Assembly (NCBI GenBank): GCA_018333605.1
Contig: JAGXSV010000019.1
Span: 1-37,943, forward strand
DNA from: Hydrogenophaga sp.
Lineage (GTDB): Bacteria > Pseudomonadota > Gammaproteobacteria > Burkholderiales > Burkholderiaceae_C
DNA: 37,943 nucleotides
Direction: 5' to 3'
The notes below the pieces were generated by a model. That model had not been told where the DNA came from and did no database searches. It saw nothing but the letters and a program-made list of their open reading frames with translations. Positions 22,600 to 31,387 of this stretch are shown here, one piece after another (the stretch's first letter is position 1; every line of letters begins with the position of its first letter). The position numbers were made by a program, and so were the translations under genes.

Positions 22600-23916
22600 T
22601 CAGTCCCAGTAGGTGTCGGTGGCGGGTTCGTGAAACGCGGTTTCCAGCAGGCACTGGTTGTCCTCGGCGATGCGGTACATGTCATCAAGCAGCGTGGCGA
22701 TCACCTCGTCCAGCAAGTCGCGAGACAGATAGGGAACTGCCAGCTCGTAGAGCGTCCCCTCGGTGTTCAGGCGTTGCATGGCAAAACGCTCGAAGCAGGT
22801 CTGCTCGATCAGCCGGTGGCCACGGGCCAGACCGCGCGACTGCTTGCTGGAGCGGGCCAGCACCATCGTGACGCGCAGGACCGCCACGGGCGTCGTTCCT
22901 TCTGCCAGCAGGCGGGGGCCTTCGACCTGTTCGGTCAGCAACAACAAAGGCGGCGGTGGCTGCGGAACTGCCGGGACCAGGGCTGTCAGACCCTGCTCGA
23001 ACCGGGCTTGCAGGTTTGAATCCGACGCATCAAGGTAACGCATAGCCGATTTGACGTCCTTCCAGCCGACGTATTCCATCAGTTCCTTGATGTCCCAGCC
23101 GCTGGCGCGGGCCCAGCCGGCAAAGCCGCGGCGCATGGAGTGGCTGCTGTATTCCTCGGGGGCCACGACGCCAGCCTCCGAAAGCAGGTTCCGCAGCAAA
23201 GCAATCAGGCTGTGGGCATGCAGGGCGTCCTCGGCGACATGTCCCCAGCGGTTGATCTTGCGGAACACCGGACCCTCGGTCAAGCCGGCCAGGCTGACCC
23301 AGGCATTGAAGGCGATCACGGGGCACAAACGGGACAGAGCCGGGCATTTGAAGACCCGGCCCTGCAGCTGCCTGTCGCCTTTGCTGCGGCCCAGGTAGCA
23401 GGTCAGGCCCTCGCCGGGCTTGACCTCGACGTTTTCGACGCGCAGGTTGACCAGCTCGTCAGAGCGAAAGCCACGCCAGAACCCCAGCAGTAACACGCTG
23501 CGGTTACGGGTGTGGCGAAGCAAGGCCTGAGCGTCGCCCATCTGCGCGGCGTTGCTGATCGCGGTATCGAGCCATTGAGCGACCCGCTCGAGGACCGCCA
23601 GTTCCAGCGGGCGAGCACGCTTTTCTGGCACGGCGTGAACCGAACGAATGCCCTTGAGGACCTGGCGCACCAAGACTGATTTGCTGGGATCAGGAAAGCC
23701 TTGGTCTGTATGCCAGCGGGACAGCGCCGCCAGCCGCTGGCGCAGCGTGTTGATGGCCAGGGTAGTCGCATGGTCGGCCAAGTAGCGGGCGATAGCATCG
23801 GCAGTGGAAGGCAGCAAGCCTTTCCATTCGATTTCAAAATGGCGTATGGCCGAAGCATAGCTCCGGCGCGTGTTCTCACGCTCGGCAGCCTCAATGTACT
23901 GGGCAAGGCGGGTCAT
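22600..23916 (-). CDS. tyrosine recombinase / site-specific integrase (TnpI-like)
   Basis: A 438-residue phage-integrase-family recombinase. The N-terminal core-binding domain (residues 1-100) has RRSYASAIRHFEIEW and LAINTLRQRLAALSRWH. The catalytic domain has GFWRGFRSDELVNLRV (Arg I), YLGRSKGDRQLQ (Lys), HSMRRGFAGW (His-x-x-Arg), then YVGWKDVKSAMRYLD with Trp in place of the second His and the nucleophile Tyr. About 110 extra C-terminal residues follow, Pro- and Leu-rich at first (PQPPPPLLLL), of unknown role. Recombinases in this position resolve Tn3-type cointegrates. It probably belonged to the transposon whose tnpA start remains as a relic at 22395-22557. Possible recombination sites are the twin inverted repeats at 23971-24010. 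Confidence 0.85.
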   Translation of the reverse strand: MTRLAQYIEAAERENTRRSYASAIRHFEIEWKGLLPSTADAIARYLADHATTLAINTLRQRLAALSRWHTDQGFPDPSKSVLVRQVLKGIRSVHAVPEKRARPLELAVLERVAQWLDTAISNAAQMGDAQALLRHTRNRSVLLLGFWRGFRSDELVNLRVENVEVKPGEGLTCYLGRSKGDRQLQGRVFKCPALSRLCPVIAFNAWVSLAGLTEGPVFRKINRWGHVAEDALHAHSLIALLRNLLSEAGVVAPEEYSSHSMRRGFAGWARASGWDIKELMEYVGWKDVKSAMRYLDASDSNLQARFEQGLTALVPAVPQPPPPLLLLTEQVEGPRLLAEGTTPVAVLRVTMVLARSSKQSRGLARGHRLIEQTCFERFAMQRLNTEGTLYELAVPYLSRDLLDEVIATLLDDMYRIAEDNQCLLETAFHEPATDTYWD

Positions 23917-23970
23917 GTCACTGTCGTTACGGCGGGCTTCTTTGATCGGTCTGAAGGCAGGGATGCTGGA

Positions 23971-24010
23971 CGCCGCAGTAAGCGGCGCCGGGGGTTCTCA
24001 GCGAGAGAAC
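23971..24010. repeat. two tandem 17-base inverted repeats upstream of the integrase
   Basis: Two perfect inverted repeats share the same 6-5-6 layout. CGCCGC-AGTAA-GCGGCG occupies 23971-23987 and GTTCTC-AGCGA-GAGAAC occupies 23994-24010. They are six bases apart and 23 bases from start to start. They lie about 55 bases before the recombinase start. Equal geometry with different arm sequences suggests protein-binding or recombination sites. Confidence 0.5.
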
Positions 24011-24049
24011 ACGATTTGGGATAAATCTGGAACGTCTGTCAGCATCGCA

Positions 24050-24160
24050 CCTAGGGCAATGCTGATCAAGATCCCGTGCAATGTGGGTGACGTTGTCGCC
24101 GGGTGGCTTCACCGCTTCACGTTTGAATTCGCCCGTGAGGCTCCTTCTCATCTTCGTCAT
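24050..24160 (-). pseudogene. IS3-family OrfA remnant
   Basis: From ATG 24160 the minus strand reads MTKMRRSLTGEFKREAVKPP and then GDNVTHIARDLDQH, resembling the start of IS3/IS911-type OrfA (TxEFKREAVKL... and a helix-turn-helix). The match ends near 24052 and the rest of OrfA and OrfB is absent. It sits between the recombinase and the end of bioB and marks another recombined edge. Confidence 0.55.
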
Positions 24161-24250
24161 CTCTCTCCTGAGCACATCATGTCATTGGATATGTCCGAAG
24201 AACGGGAAGGAGCCCAGTAAGACTAGCGCCATTGCTTGCTGGTGGAGACT

Positions 24251-25267
24251 TCATGCTTGCACCTCAGGCGCAGAACGCATCATGCCCAGGCGCTCCAGCA
24301 AGGCGACATCGGCGCCTGTGTCGGGGTTGCCGGTGGTCAGCAGCTTGTCGCCGTAAAAGATCGAATTGGCGCCGGCGAGGAAACACAGTGCCTGCACCGC
24401 ATCGCCCATCTGCTGGCGGCCCGCCGACAGGCGCACACGTGCCTTGGGCATGGTGATGCGCGCGACGGCAATCGTGCGCACGAATTCAAACGGGTCCAGG
24501 TCTTCCTGGCCGGCCAGCGGCGTGCCCTCGACCTTCACCAGGTTGTTGATCGGCACTGATTCGGGGTAGGGCGACAGGTTCGCGAGTTCGGCCACCAGGC
24601 CGGCGCGCTGGCGCCGGCTTTCGCCCATGCCGACGATGCCGCCGCAGCAGACCTTGACGCCTGCACTGCGCACGCGCGCCAGCGTGTCGAGCCGGTCCTG
24701 GTAGTCGCGCGTGGTGATGATGTCGCCGTAGAAGTCGGGCGCGCTGTCGAGGTTGTGGTTGTAGTAATCCAGCCCGGCGCCCTGCAGGGTTTGCGCATGG
24801 CCGTCTTCCAGCATGCCCAGGGTGGCGCAGGTTTCCAGCCCGAGCGCCTTGACCGTGCGCACCAGCTCGGCCACTTTTTCAATATCACGGTCTTTCGGCG
24901 CGCGCCAGGCGGCACCCATGCAGAAACGGGTGGCGCCGGCGTCCTTGGCGCGCTGCGCAGCGATTTTCACCTCATGCGGCTCCATCAGCTTGGTGGCTTC
25001 CACGCCGGTGTCAAAGCGTGCCGCCTGCGGGCAATAGTTGCAGTCTTCCGGGCAGCCGCCGGTTTTGACCGACAGCAGCGTGGCGAATTCAACGCGTGAA
25101 GGGTCGAAGTTTTCACGGTGCACGGTTTGGGCCTGGTGCATCAGTTCTGGAAAAGGCAGGTCAAACAAGGCCTCGATGGCATCAACACTCCAGCGGGCCT
25201 CGGGGCGGGCCGGGACGCTCTGGCGCGGGCGGTGCAGGGTGACGGGTTGTTCAAAAACGCTGGACAT
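24251..25267 (-). CDS. bioB: biotin synthase BioB
   Basis: Radical SAM enzyme that inserts sulfur into dethiobiotin. From ATG 25267 it gives 338 residues, the family length. It has [20 protein letters not shown] and the [4Fe-4S] motif CPEDCNYC, then [43 protein letters not shown] and [16 protein letters not shown] with the Arg ligand of the [2Fe-2S] cluster. AAGGA (25276-25280 on the plus strand as TCCTT) lies eight bases before the ATG, so it can be translated independently of the upstream bioF frame, with which it is in phase. It is the last gene of panD-bioA-bioD-bioF-bioB; an IS3 remnant follows. Confidence 0.94.
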   Translation of the reverse strand: MSSVFEQPVTLHRPRQSVPARPEARWSVDAIEALFDLPFPELMHQAQTVHRENFDPSRVEFATLLSVKTGGCPEDCNYCPQAARFDTGVEATKLMEPHEVKIAAQRAKDAGATRFCMGAAWRAPKDRDIEKVAELVRTVKALGLETCATLGMLEDGHAQTLQGAGLDYYNHNLDSAPDFYGDIITTRDYQDRLDTLARVRSAGVKVCCGGIVGMGESRRQRAGLVAELANLSPYPESVPINNLVKVEGTPLAGQEDLDPFEFVRTIAVARITMPKARVRLSAGRQQMGDAVQALCFLAGANSIFYGDKLLTTGNPDTGADVALLERLGMMRSAPEVQA

Positions 25268-26599
25268 GTCGTTGTTCCTTGAAGCGATACACATTTCGTA
25301 TCTGGTATCTAGGTTGCGGGATGCTGCTGCAATCTGAATGGCGTTGAAAGGGTGTGAAGTCTGGCCGAGCGCATCCGCTGGCTGCCGGGCGACGGCCAGT
25401 TCACTCAAGGCCTGGACCAATTCGTCGATATCGGCCTCTGTGTGGGCTGCCGACAGCGCGATACGCAGCCGCGCTGTGCCGTCGGGCACGGTGGGCGGGC
25501 GAATCGCTGGAACCCACAGACCGCGTTCGCGCAGGCCCTCCATGACGGCCAACGCTTCATCATTGCGGCCAATCAGCAGCGGCTGAATGGCCGTGAGCGA
25601 GGCGCCGAGCTGCCAGGCGCTACCTTGCAGGCGCTCGGCAAGGCCGTGTCGCAGACGCGTGATGAGCTGGATCAGATGGGCTCGCCGCCATTCGTCTTGC
25701 TCTATCAATTGCAGACTGGTGAGCAAAGCGCTGGCCAGCAGCGCAGGCGCGGCGGTAGCAAAAATATAGCTGCGCGTTTTTTGCAGCAGCCATTCGACCA
25801 GGGCATCGCTGCCCGCCACAAAGGCTCCCGCCACGCCGGCTGCCTTGCCCAGTGTGGCCATATAAAGTACGCGCGGCGAGGCGCTTGCCCCGCTCAGCCC
25901 GAAGTGGGCCAGGCAACCACGACCTTGCGGACCCAGCACGCCAAAACCGTGCGCATCATCCAGCAGCAGCAACGCGTCGTGGCGCTCGCAAAGTGCCAGC
26001 AGGGCCGGAACGTCGGCGAGATCACCGTCCATGCTGAACACCGCGTCGCTGATGACCAGTTTTCGTCGAGCCGGACTCTGCGTCAGCGCTTCGTCCAGCG
26101 CTGTGAGGTCGGCGTGTGCGTAACGGTGAATCTGTGCACGCGAGAGCCGCGCGCCGTCGATCAGGCAGGCATGGTTGAGTGCGTCGGAAAAAATAGCATC
26201 GCCCTGGCCCACCAATGCGGGGATGATGCCGATGTTGGTGGCGTAACCGGCATAGAAGTACAGCGCGCGGGGCAGACCGACAAAAGCAGCCAGTGCCTGC
26301 TCCAATGCCTCGTTGGCAGCGCTGTGGCCGCTGACCAACGGCGAAGACGCCGCCCCCACGCCAAAACGCTGCGCCCCCGTGCAGGCTGCTTCTATGAGCG
26401 CCGGATGGTTGGCCAAGCCCAGGTAGTCGTTGCTGCAAAACGCCAGCATGCTCTGGCCATCGACCTGCAGGCGGGCGCCGCTTTCCGGCAGCACCACGCG
26501 CCGGCGGCGGCGCAGGTGGCTTTCGTCCAGCGCAGCCAAACGTGCAGGAAATTCGTCAAGCCAGGAAGAGGTCTGCGGAGAACAAGTGCTTATCGCCAT
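24251..26599 (-). CDS. bioF: 8-amino-7-oxononanoate synthase (BioF) with open frame running into BioB
   Basis: BioF joins pimeloyl thioester and alanine to form 8-amino-7-oxononanoate, the first ring-forming step of biotin synthesis, using PLP. Residues 1-400 are a full Bio[56 protein letters not shown] and the PLP lysine in [14 protein letters not shown]. No stop follows. A linker of about 46 residues (from [11 protein letters not shown] to ASRNND) leads in the same frame into BioB, which starts at residue 445, giving a 782-residue open frame. bioB retains its own start and ribosome site, so separate translation is possible; a true fusion is the alternative. The start overlaps bioD by 10 bases. 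Confidence 0.88.
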   Translation of the reverse strand: MAISTCSPQTSSWLDEFPARLAALDESHLRRRRRVVLPESGARLQVDGQSMLAFCSNDYLGLANHPALIEAACTGAQRFGVGAASSPLVSGHSAANEALEQALAAFVGLPRALYFYAGYATNIGIIPALVGQGDAIFSDALNHACLIDGARLSRAQIHRYAHADLTALDEALTQSPARRKLVISDAVFSMDGDLADVPALLALCERHDALLLLDDAHGFGVLGPQGRGCLAHFGLSGASASPRVLYMATLGKAAGVAGAFVAGSDALVEWLLQKTRSYIFATAAPALLASALLTSLQLIEQDEWRRAHLIQLITRLRHGLAERLQGSAWQLGASLTAIQPLLIGRNDEALAVMEGLRERGLWVPAIRPPTVPDGTARLRIALSAAHTEADIDELVQALSELAVARQPADALGQTSHPFNAIQIAAASRNLDTRYEMCIASRNNDMSSVFEQPVTLHRPRQSVPARPEARWSVDAIEALFDLPFPELMHQAQTVHRENFDPSRVEFATLLSVKTGGCPEDCNYCPQAARFDTGVEATKLMEPHEVKIAAQRAKDAGATRFCMGAAWRAPKDRDIEKVAELVRTVKALGLETCATLGMLEDGHAQTLQGAGLDYYNHNLDSAPDFYGDIITTRDYQDRLDTLARVRSAGVKVCCGGIVGMGESRRQRAGLVAELANLSPYPESVPINNLVKVEGTPLAGQEDLDPFEFVRTIAVARITMPKARVRLSAGRQQMGDAVQALCFLAGANSIFYGDKLLTTGNPDTGADVALLERLGMMRSAPEVQA

Positions 26600-27276
26600 G
26601 CCAGGGGGAGCTCCATCGTGATTGTTCGGGCATCAGGCACGCACTGCCAGGCCAAGCGGGCCAGCAAAGGCGCGTTCAGGTGTTGCTGCAAAAAGCTGAT
26701 GTTGTCGTCTTGCGCCAGCATGGCCGGATCGACGTGGTTGGCAACCCAGCCGGCCAGGCTCAAGCCGCGCGCGCGTATGGCCTCGAGCGTCAATAACGCG
26801 TGGTTCAGGCAGCCCAGCCGCAGGCCGACGACCAGAACCACCGGCAGGCCCAGTGCCTGGGCCAGGTCCGCGCCGGTCTCGCTTGCCGAGAGTGGTACCA
26901 GAAAGCCTCCCGCGCCTTCCACCACCACCGCATCGGCCAGCTGCAACAGCTGCCGGTGGCAGGCGACGATGTGGGCAATGTCAATGGTGCGGGCGGCCCG
27001 GGCGGCGGCTACATGCGGCGACACCGCGTCGGGCAGCAGCACCGGGTTGTCCAGCGCTGCGGGCACTGCGAGGGTGGAGGCCGCGCGCAGCGCCAGCACG
27101 TCTTCGTTGACTTCGCTGCGGTGGATCAGCGTGGTCCCTGCTGCTACCGGCTTCATGCCGACGACGTGCTTGTGGTGGCGTGCCAGTGCATGCAGCAGCG
27201 CCGTGCTGACCAGGGTTTTGCCGACACCGGTATCGGTGCCGGTGACAAAGCAGGAGATGGTGCGTTGCCCGGTCAT
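26590..27276 (-). CDS. bioD: dethiobiotin synthetase
   Basis: ATP-dependent carboxylase closing the ureido ring of dethiobiotin. The 228-residue protein has the P-loop [24 protein letters not shown] (substrate lysine), [25 protein letters not shown] and [16 protein letters not shown], all conserved in BioD. The start overlaps the bioA stop by 4 bases, and its end overlaps the bioF start by 10 bases. The gene order bioA-bioD-bioF-bioB is compact and one transcript is likely. No defect is seen. Confidence 0.94.
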   Translation of the reverse strand: MTGQRTISCFVTGTDTGVGKTLVSTALLHALARHHKHVVGMKPVAAGTTLIHRSEVNEDVLALRAASTLAVPAALDNPVLLPDAVSPHVAAARAARTIDIAHIVACHRQLLQLADAVVVEGAGGFLVPLSASETGADLAQALGLPVVLVVGLRLGCLNHALLTLEAIRARGLSLAGWVANHVDPAMLAQDDNISFLQQHLNAPLLARLAWQCVPDARTITMELPLAWR

Positions 27277-28607
27277 CGCCAGCTTGTTTCTTCAGCCAGC
27301 GTGGCCTGCAGTGCGGCAAGCGCACCGCGCGCCAGGTGCGTGCCGCTTTCTTCGTCGATCACGTAGGGCGGCATGGCGTAAATGGTGCGGCCTATAGGGC
27401 GAAGCAGAACGCCGTGCGCCATTGCGTGCTGGTGGTAACGCTGCGCAAAGTGAGGCAGCGAGGTGTCCACATCCCAGGCCCAGATCATCCCCAGGTGGCG
27501 CGCGTGCCGGATGCGTGGATGGCTGCTCAGAGGGGCAAAAGACTGATCCAGCGTCCGGGCCAGAACAAGGTTGTTGGCCAGCACATCGGTTTGCGCAAAC
27601 AGCGCCAGGGTTGCCAGCGCGGCCCGGCAGGCCAGCGGATTGCCGGTGTAGGAGTGTGAATGCAGAAAGCCGCGCGCCACTTCGTCGTCGTAAAAGGCCT
27701 CGTACACCGCGTCGGTGGTCAAAACTGCGGACAGAGGCAGTGTGCCGCCGGTCAGACCTTTTGACAGGCAAATGAAGTCGGGCAGGATGCCTGCCTGCTG
27801 GTGCGCGAACATGGTGCCGGTACGGCCAAAGCCTGTGGCAATTTCATCCACCACCAGATGAACCTCGTAGCGATCACACAGCGCGCGAATCCGGCGCAGG
27901 TAGCTTGCGTCGTGCATGGCCATGCCGGCTGCGCATTGCACAAGGGGTTCAACGATCAGCGCCGCGGTTTCCTGGTGGTGTTCATCCAGCCAGGCCTCCA
28001 GCGCGGCGGCGGCGCGCTGCGCCACGTCGGCGGCGCTTTCGCCGGACTGGGCGGCGCGTGCATCCGGGCTGGGTACGGTGGCGGCCAGCCGCACCAGTGG
28101 TGCATAGGCTTCGCGGAAGATGGCGATGTCGGTCACGGCCAGCGCGCCCACGGTTTCTCCGTGGTAGCCCCCGGACAGGCCTACAAAACGGCACTTGCCG
28201 GGGCGTCCGGTGTTGCGCCAGTAGTGCGCGCTCATCTTCAGCGCAATCTCGGTTGCCGAGGCGCCGTCGCTGCCATAAAAGGCATGGCCCAGTCCGGTCA
28301 GCGCGGCCAGTTGTTCTGACAGCTCCACCACCGGCTGGTGTGTGAAGCCTGCCAGCATGACGTGGTCGAGTCGGCCCAGCTGGTCCACCAGGGCCGCCTG
28401 AATGGCCGGATGGTTGTGCCCGAACAGGTTGACCCACCATGAACTGATGCCGTCCAGGTAACGATTGCCTTCAAAGTCATGCAGCCAGACACCTTCGGCA
28501 CGTGACACAGGTACCAGGGGCACGGCTTGCGAGGCGTGCTGCTTCATCTGCGTGCAGGGGTGCCACACATGCCGCAGGCTGCGCTGGCTCATGGTCTGGT
28601 TGTCCAT
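27273..28607 (-). CDS. bioA: adenosylmethionine-8-amino-7-oxononanoate aminotransferase
   Basis: PLP aminotransferase that makes 7,8-diaminononanoate with S-adenosylmethionine as amino donor. The 444-residue protein shows HVWHPCTQMKQH (substrate site near the N-terminus), LDGISSWWVNLFGHNHP, FYGSDGASATEIALKM, GLSGGYHGETVGALAV, VDEIATGFGRTG and the PLP lysine in CLSKGLTGGTLPLS. The double Trp in SSWWVN is a BioA feature. It lies 33 bases after panD on the same strand. Long ORFs on the opposite strand are shadows. Confidence 0.95.
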   Translation of the reverse strand: MDNQTMSQRSLRHVWHPCTQMKQHASQAVPLVPVSRAEGVWLHDFEGNRYLDGISSWWVNLFGHNHPAIQAALVDQLGRLDHVMLAGFTHQPVVELSEQLAALTGLGHAFYGSDGASATEIALKMSAHYWRNTGRPGKCRFVGLSGGYHGETVGALAVTDIAIFREAYAPLVRLAATVPSPDARAAQSGESAADVAQRAAAALEAWLDEHHQETAALIVEPLVQCAAGMAMHDASYLRRIRALCDRYEVHLVVDEIATGFGRTGTMFAHQQAGILPDFICLSKGLTGGTLPLSAVLTTDAVYEAFYDDEVARGFLHSHSYTGNPLACRAALATLALFAQTDVLANNLVLARTLDQSFAPLSSHPRIRHARHLGMIWAWDVDTSLPHFAQRYHQHAMAHGVLLRPIGRTIYAMPPYVIDEESGTHLARGALAALQATLAEETSWR

Positions 28608-28640
28608 TGCGTTCGCCGGGAAGTCAGGAGAAAGACGGTT

Positions 28641-29021
28641 TCAGCGGACCTGCACCGGAATGCCGGAGCGCGCGTCCTTGATGCGGTTGCTCTCGTCGAC
28701 AAACACCAGCTTAGGCTCGAAGCTCGCTACCCGGTCGGCTGGCAGCTGGCCAAAAGCCGCAATGATGATCAGGTCGCCAACAGCGGCCTGGCGTGCCGCC
28801 GAACCGTTGACCGAGATGGTGCCGCTACCGCGCTGCGCCCGTATGGCGTAAGTCACAAAACGCGCGCCGTTGTTGATGTTCCAGATGTGGATCTGCTCGA
28901 ACTCGGCAATGCCCGAAGCATCCAGCAAGTCGTCGTCAATGGCGCATGAACCCTCGTAATGCAGTTCGCACTGGGTGACAGTGGCACGGTGGATTTTTCC
29001 AGCTAAAAGGGTACGTTGCAT
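28641..29021 (-). CDS. panD: aspartate 1-decarboxylase
   Basis: Makes beta-alanine from aspartate for pantothenate and coenzyme A. The 126-residue proenzyme contains Gly-Ser in [18 protein letters not shown], where self-cleavage creates the pyruvoyl group on the Ser. It also has [11 protein letters not shown] (Lys9 region), [26 protein letters not shown] and [11 protein letters not shown]. Family length is usual. It is the first gene of the minus-strand run with bioADFB, linking pantothenate and biotin supply. The promoter should lie in the 370-base region shared with divergent nadC. Confidence 0.95.
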   Translation of the reverse strand: MQRTLLAGKIHRATVTQCELHYEGSCAIDDDLLDASGIAEFEQIHIWNINNGARFVTYAIRAQRGSGTISVNGSAARQAAVGDLIIIAAFGQLPADRVASFEPKLVFVDESNRIKDARSGIPVQVR

Positions 29022-29390
29022 AGCGTCTCCAGCCTCGAGGCTTGGTGAGAGTGTGGGCTTGGAAAAACGGGGCTTCCTTCGTCCGCGCAGGTATCGAAAT
29101 GTTCCGAAGATGTGGCCAATACCTCACTGAGGTGTTGACTGGCTAGCAGGGGATCGGCGGCAGTCAGGTCAACTTACTGCGTCGGTACGAACCGAGTCAA
29201 GTCCACGGCTTTGGGTGCTGTCCATCCCAGATATCCGACCACAATGTGCCAGCAGGACCTCGGAACGGATTCTAGTACAGCCGGCTGAGGGCTCACCCTC
29301 TCTCCTATTCCTCCGATAGCGTGCTAACCACAGGATAGTTCGCGAAGCAGCTATGCTTGCCGCCAACATTTGTATGAGACAACGAAAAAA
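29022..29390. promoter_or_regulatory. divergent intergenic region panD / nadC with a palindrome
   Basis: This 369-base gap should hold the outward promoters of panD-bio and nadC-nadA-pabBC. A 13-base palindrome, ACCTCACTGAGGT, at 29121-29133 extends to 19 bases with one mismatch and could be an operator. GTTGAC (29134-29139) is complementary to GTCAAC (29168-29173). I do not recognise a BioR, NrtR or NadR site. No gene is supported. Confidence 0.35.
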
Positions 29391-30260
29391 ATGAATAGTC
29401 TGCACTTTTGCGATGCCATCATGGCACTTCCTGCGCACGCCGATGCAGGCCGGGCGCTAGACGAAGACCTCGGGACAGGAGACTTGACTGCCGGCCTGGT
29501 GGACCCAGTGCAACGCAGCCAGGCCCGCGTGCTGGCGCGTGAAGCTGCAGTGATTTGCGGTCGGCCCTGGGTGGAGGCGACTTTGCAGCGACTGGACCCG
29601 CAGGCCGACCTGGTCTGGCATGTGCGTGATGGCCAGTCCTGCAGTGCCAACCAGGTCATTCTGGAAATCCAGGGAAATTCGCGCGCGCTGCTCAGCGGCG
29701 AGCGCACCTTGCTTAATTTCCTGCAGTTGCTCAGCGCCGTGGCCACGCAGACGGCGGCCTATGTGCGGGCCGTGCAGGCGGTAGCGGGCAACCGGGCCCG
29801 CATTGTGGACACCCGCAAAACCCTGCCCGGTTTGCGGCTGGCCCAAAAATACGCGGTGCGCTGCGGCGGCGGCAGCAACCACCGCATCGGCCTGTACGAC
29901 GCGGTGCTGATCAAGGAAAACCATATCGCGGCCGCCGGTGGCGTCACGGCTGTTTTGCAGCGTGCTGCCGACGTGGCGGCCCGGGCAACTTTTGTCGAGA
30001 TCGAGGTCGAGACCCTGACCCAACTGGAAGAAGCGCTCGCTGCCGGTGCCCAAATGGTTTTGCTCGACAACATGGACCTGGCGCAGCTCCGCGAGGCGGT
30101 GCGTATCACGGCGGGCCGGGCGATTCTGGAAGTGTCGGGCGGCGTCGGGTTGGACACGGTGGCCGGCATTGCCGCCACCGGGGTGGACCGCATTTCCATC
30201 GGAGCCCTGACCAAAGACATCAAGGCGATTGATTTTTCCATGCGGTTTACGCAGCTGTGA
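29391..30260 (+). CDS. nadC: nicotinate-nucleotide pyrophosphorylase (quinolinate phosphoribosyltransferase)
   Basis: Converts quinolinate and PRPP to nicotinate mononucleotide in NAD synthesis. The 289-residue protein shows [94 protein letters not shown] and [20 protein letters not shown]. These give the PRPP and quinolinate sites including the Lys-Glu-Asn-His motif. ATG 29391 is preferred over an upstream TTG at 29370. The stop overlaps a GTG that is in frame with nadA. Confidence 0.95.
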   Translation: MNSLHFCDAIMALPAHADAGRALDEDLGTGDLTAGLVDPVQRSQARVLAREAAVICGRPWVEATLQRLDPQADLVWHVRDGQSCSANQVILEIQGNSRALLSGERTLLNFLQLLSAVATQTAAYVRAVQAVAGNRARIVDTRKTLPGLRLAQKYAVRCGGGSNHRIGLYDAVLIKENHIAAAGGVTAVLQRAADVAARATFVEIEVETLTQLEEALAAGAQMVLLDNMDLAQLREAVRITAGRAILEVSGGVGLDTVAGIAATGVDRISIGALTKDIKAIDFSMRFTQL

Positions 30261-30268
30261 GGCCCGCC

Positions 30269-31387
30269 ATGAGTGACGCCGCAACCACTGTCCAGTCCCT
30301 GGTGCGCATTGACTACGAGCAGCCCTCCTGCCCGACGCGCCATGCCTGGGCGCGCGTGCCGGTGGAGCCGGCGCAGGATGAACGCGCTGTGCTCAAGGAC
30401 CGGATTCGCCGCCTGCTGAAGGAGCGCAACGCTGTCATGGTGTCGCACTACTACGTGCATCCCGACCTGCAGGACCTGGCCGAGGAAACCGGCGGGCTGG
30501 TCAGCGATTCGCTGGAAATGGCGCGTTTCGGGCGTGACCATGCGGCAACCACATTGGTGGTATCAGGCGTGCGTTTCATGGGTGAGACCGCGAAAATTCT
30601 CTCACCGGAAAAACGCGTGCTGATGCCCGACGTCGACGCCACCTGCTCGCTGGATCTCGGTTGCCCGGTGGACGAGTTCAGCGCCTTCTGCGATGCCCAC
30701 CCCGACCGCACCGTGGTGGTTTATGCCAACACCAGCGCCGCGGTAAAAGCACGTGCCGACTGGCTGGTGACCTCCAGCTGCGCGCTGGACATCGTCAGGG
30801 CATTGAAGGAGCAGGGCCAGAAAATTCTGTGGGCACCCGACCGGCACCTGGGCGACTACATCCAGCGTGAAACCGGCGCCGACATGTTGATGTGGAACGG
30901 CAGCTGCATCGTGCATGACGAGTTCAAGTCCTTTGAACTGGAGGCGCTGAAGAAGGAACACCCGAAAGCGAAGGTACTGGTGCATCCGGAATCACCGGCG
31001 GACGTGATCGCGCTCGCCGACGCGGTGGGTTCGACCTCGGGCATCCTCAAGGCGGCGAGCGAGATGGATGCCCGCGAATTCATAGTCGCCACCGACAACG
31101 GCATGATGCACAAGCTGCGCACGCTGAACCCCGGCAAGGTGTTTATCGAAGCCCCGACAGCCGGTGACAGCGCCACCTGCAAAAGCTGCGCGCATTGCCC
31201 CTGGATGGCGATGAACGGCCTGGCCGGCCTGGCGCAGGTGTTGCAGACCTTGAGTCCGGAAGTGAACGTGGACCCTGCCCTGGGCGTGCGGGCCCGCCTG
31301 CCAATAGACCGCATGCTGGCGTTCACCGCGGCGCAGCGCGCCGGGCGGCCGGTGGGCGGGCTGGTGCCGCGCATCGGTGCGGCCTGA
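30269..31387 (+). CDS. nadA: quinolinate synthase A
   Basis: [4Fe-4S] enzyme that condenses iminoaspartate with dihydroxyacetone phosphate to quinolinate. About 372 residues from ATG 30269. It shows [56 protein letters not shown] (first Cys ligand), [11 protein letters not shown] (second Cys), [18 protein letters not shown] and [14 protein letters not shown] (third ligand region). A GTG at 30257 overlapping the nadC stop by 4 bases is an alternative start. The stop overlaps the pabB ATG. The partner oxidase gene nadB lies just beyond pabBC but is 5'-truncated, so iminoaspartate must come from elsewhere unless nadB has another copy. Confidence 0.95.
   Translation: MSDAATTVQSLVRIDYEQPSCPTRHAWARVPVEPAQDERAVLKDRIRRLLKERNAVMVSHYYVHPDLQDLAEETGGLVSDSLEMARFGRDHAATTLVVSGVRFMGETAKILSPEKRVLMPDVDATCSLDLGCPVDEFSAFCDAHPDRTVVVYANTSAAVKARADWLVTSSCALDIVRALKEQGQKILWAPDRHLGDYIQRETGADMLMWNGSCIVHDEFKSFELEALKKEHPKAKVLVHPESPADVIALADAVGSTSGILKAASEMDAREFIVATDNGMMHKLRTLNPGKVFIEAPTAGDSATCKSCAHCPWMAMNGLAGLAQVLQTLSPEVNVDPALGVRARLPIDRMLAFTAAQRAGRPVGGLVPRIGAA

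Noticed and set aside
23990-24027. GGGGGTTCTCAGCG... as a Tn3 38-base terminal repeat
   Set aside because: The GGGG end faces the wrong way for the tnpA/recombinase unit and no matching copy is visible left of tnpA.
25442-27397. 651-codon plus-strand ORF across bioF and bioD
   Set aside because: It is antisense to well-supported bioF, bioD and bioA coding sequence, and its protein has no family character; high-GC shadow frame.
29134-29173. GTTGAC...GTCAAC arms as a NAD-regulator site
   Set aside because: Arms are only 6 bases and far apart; I cannot match them to a known NrtR, NadR or NadQ motif with confidence.
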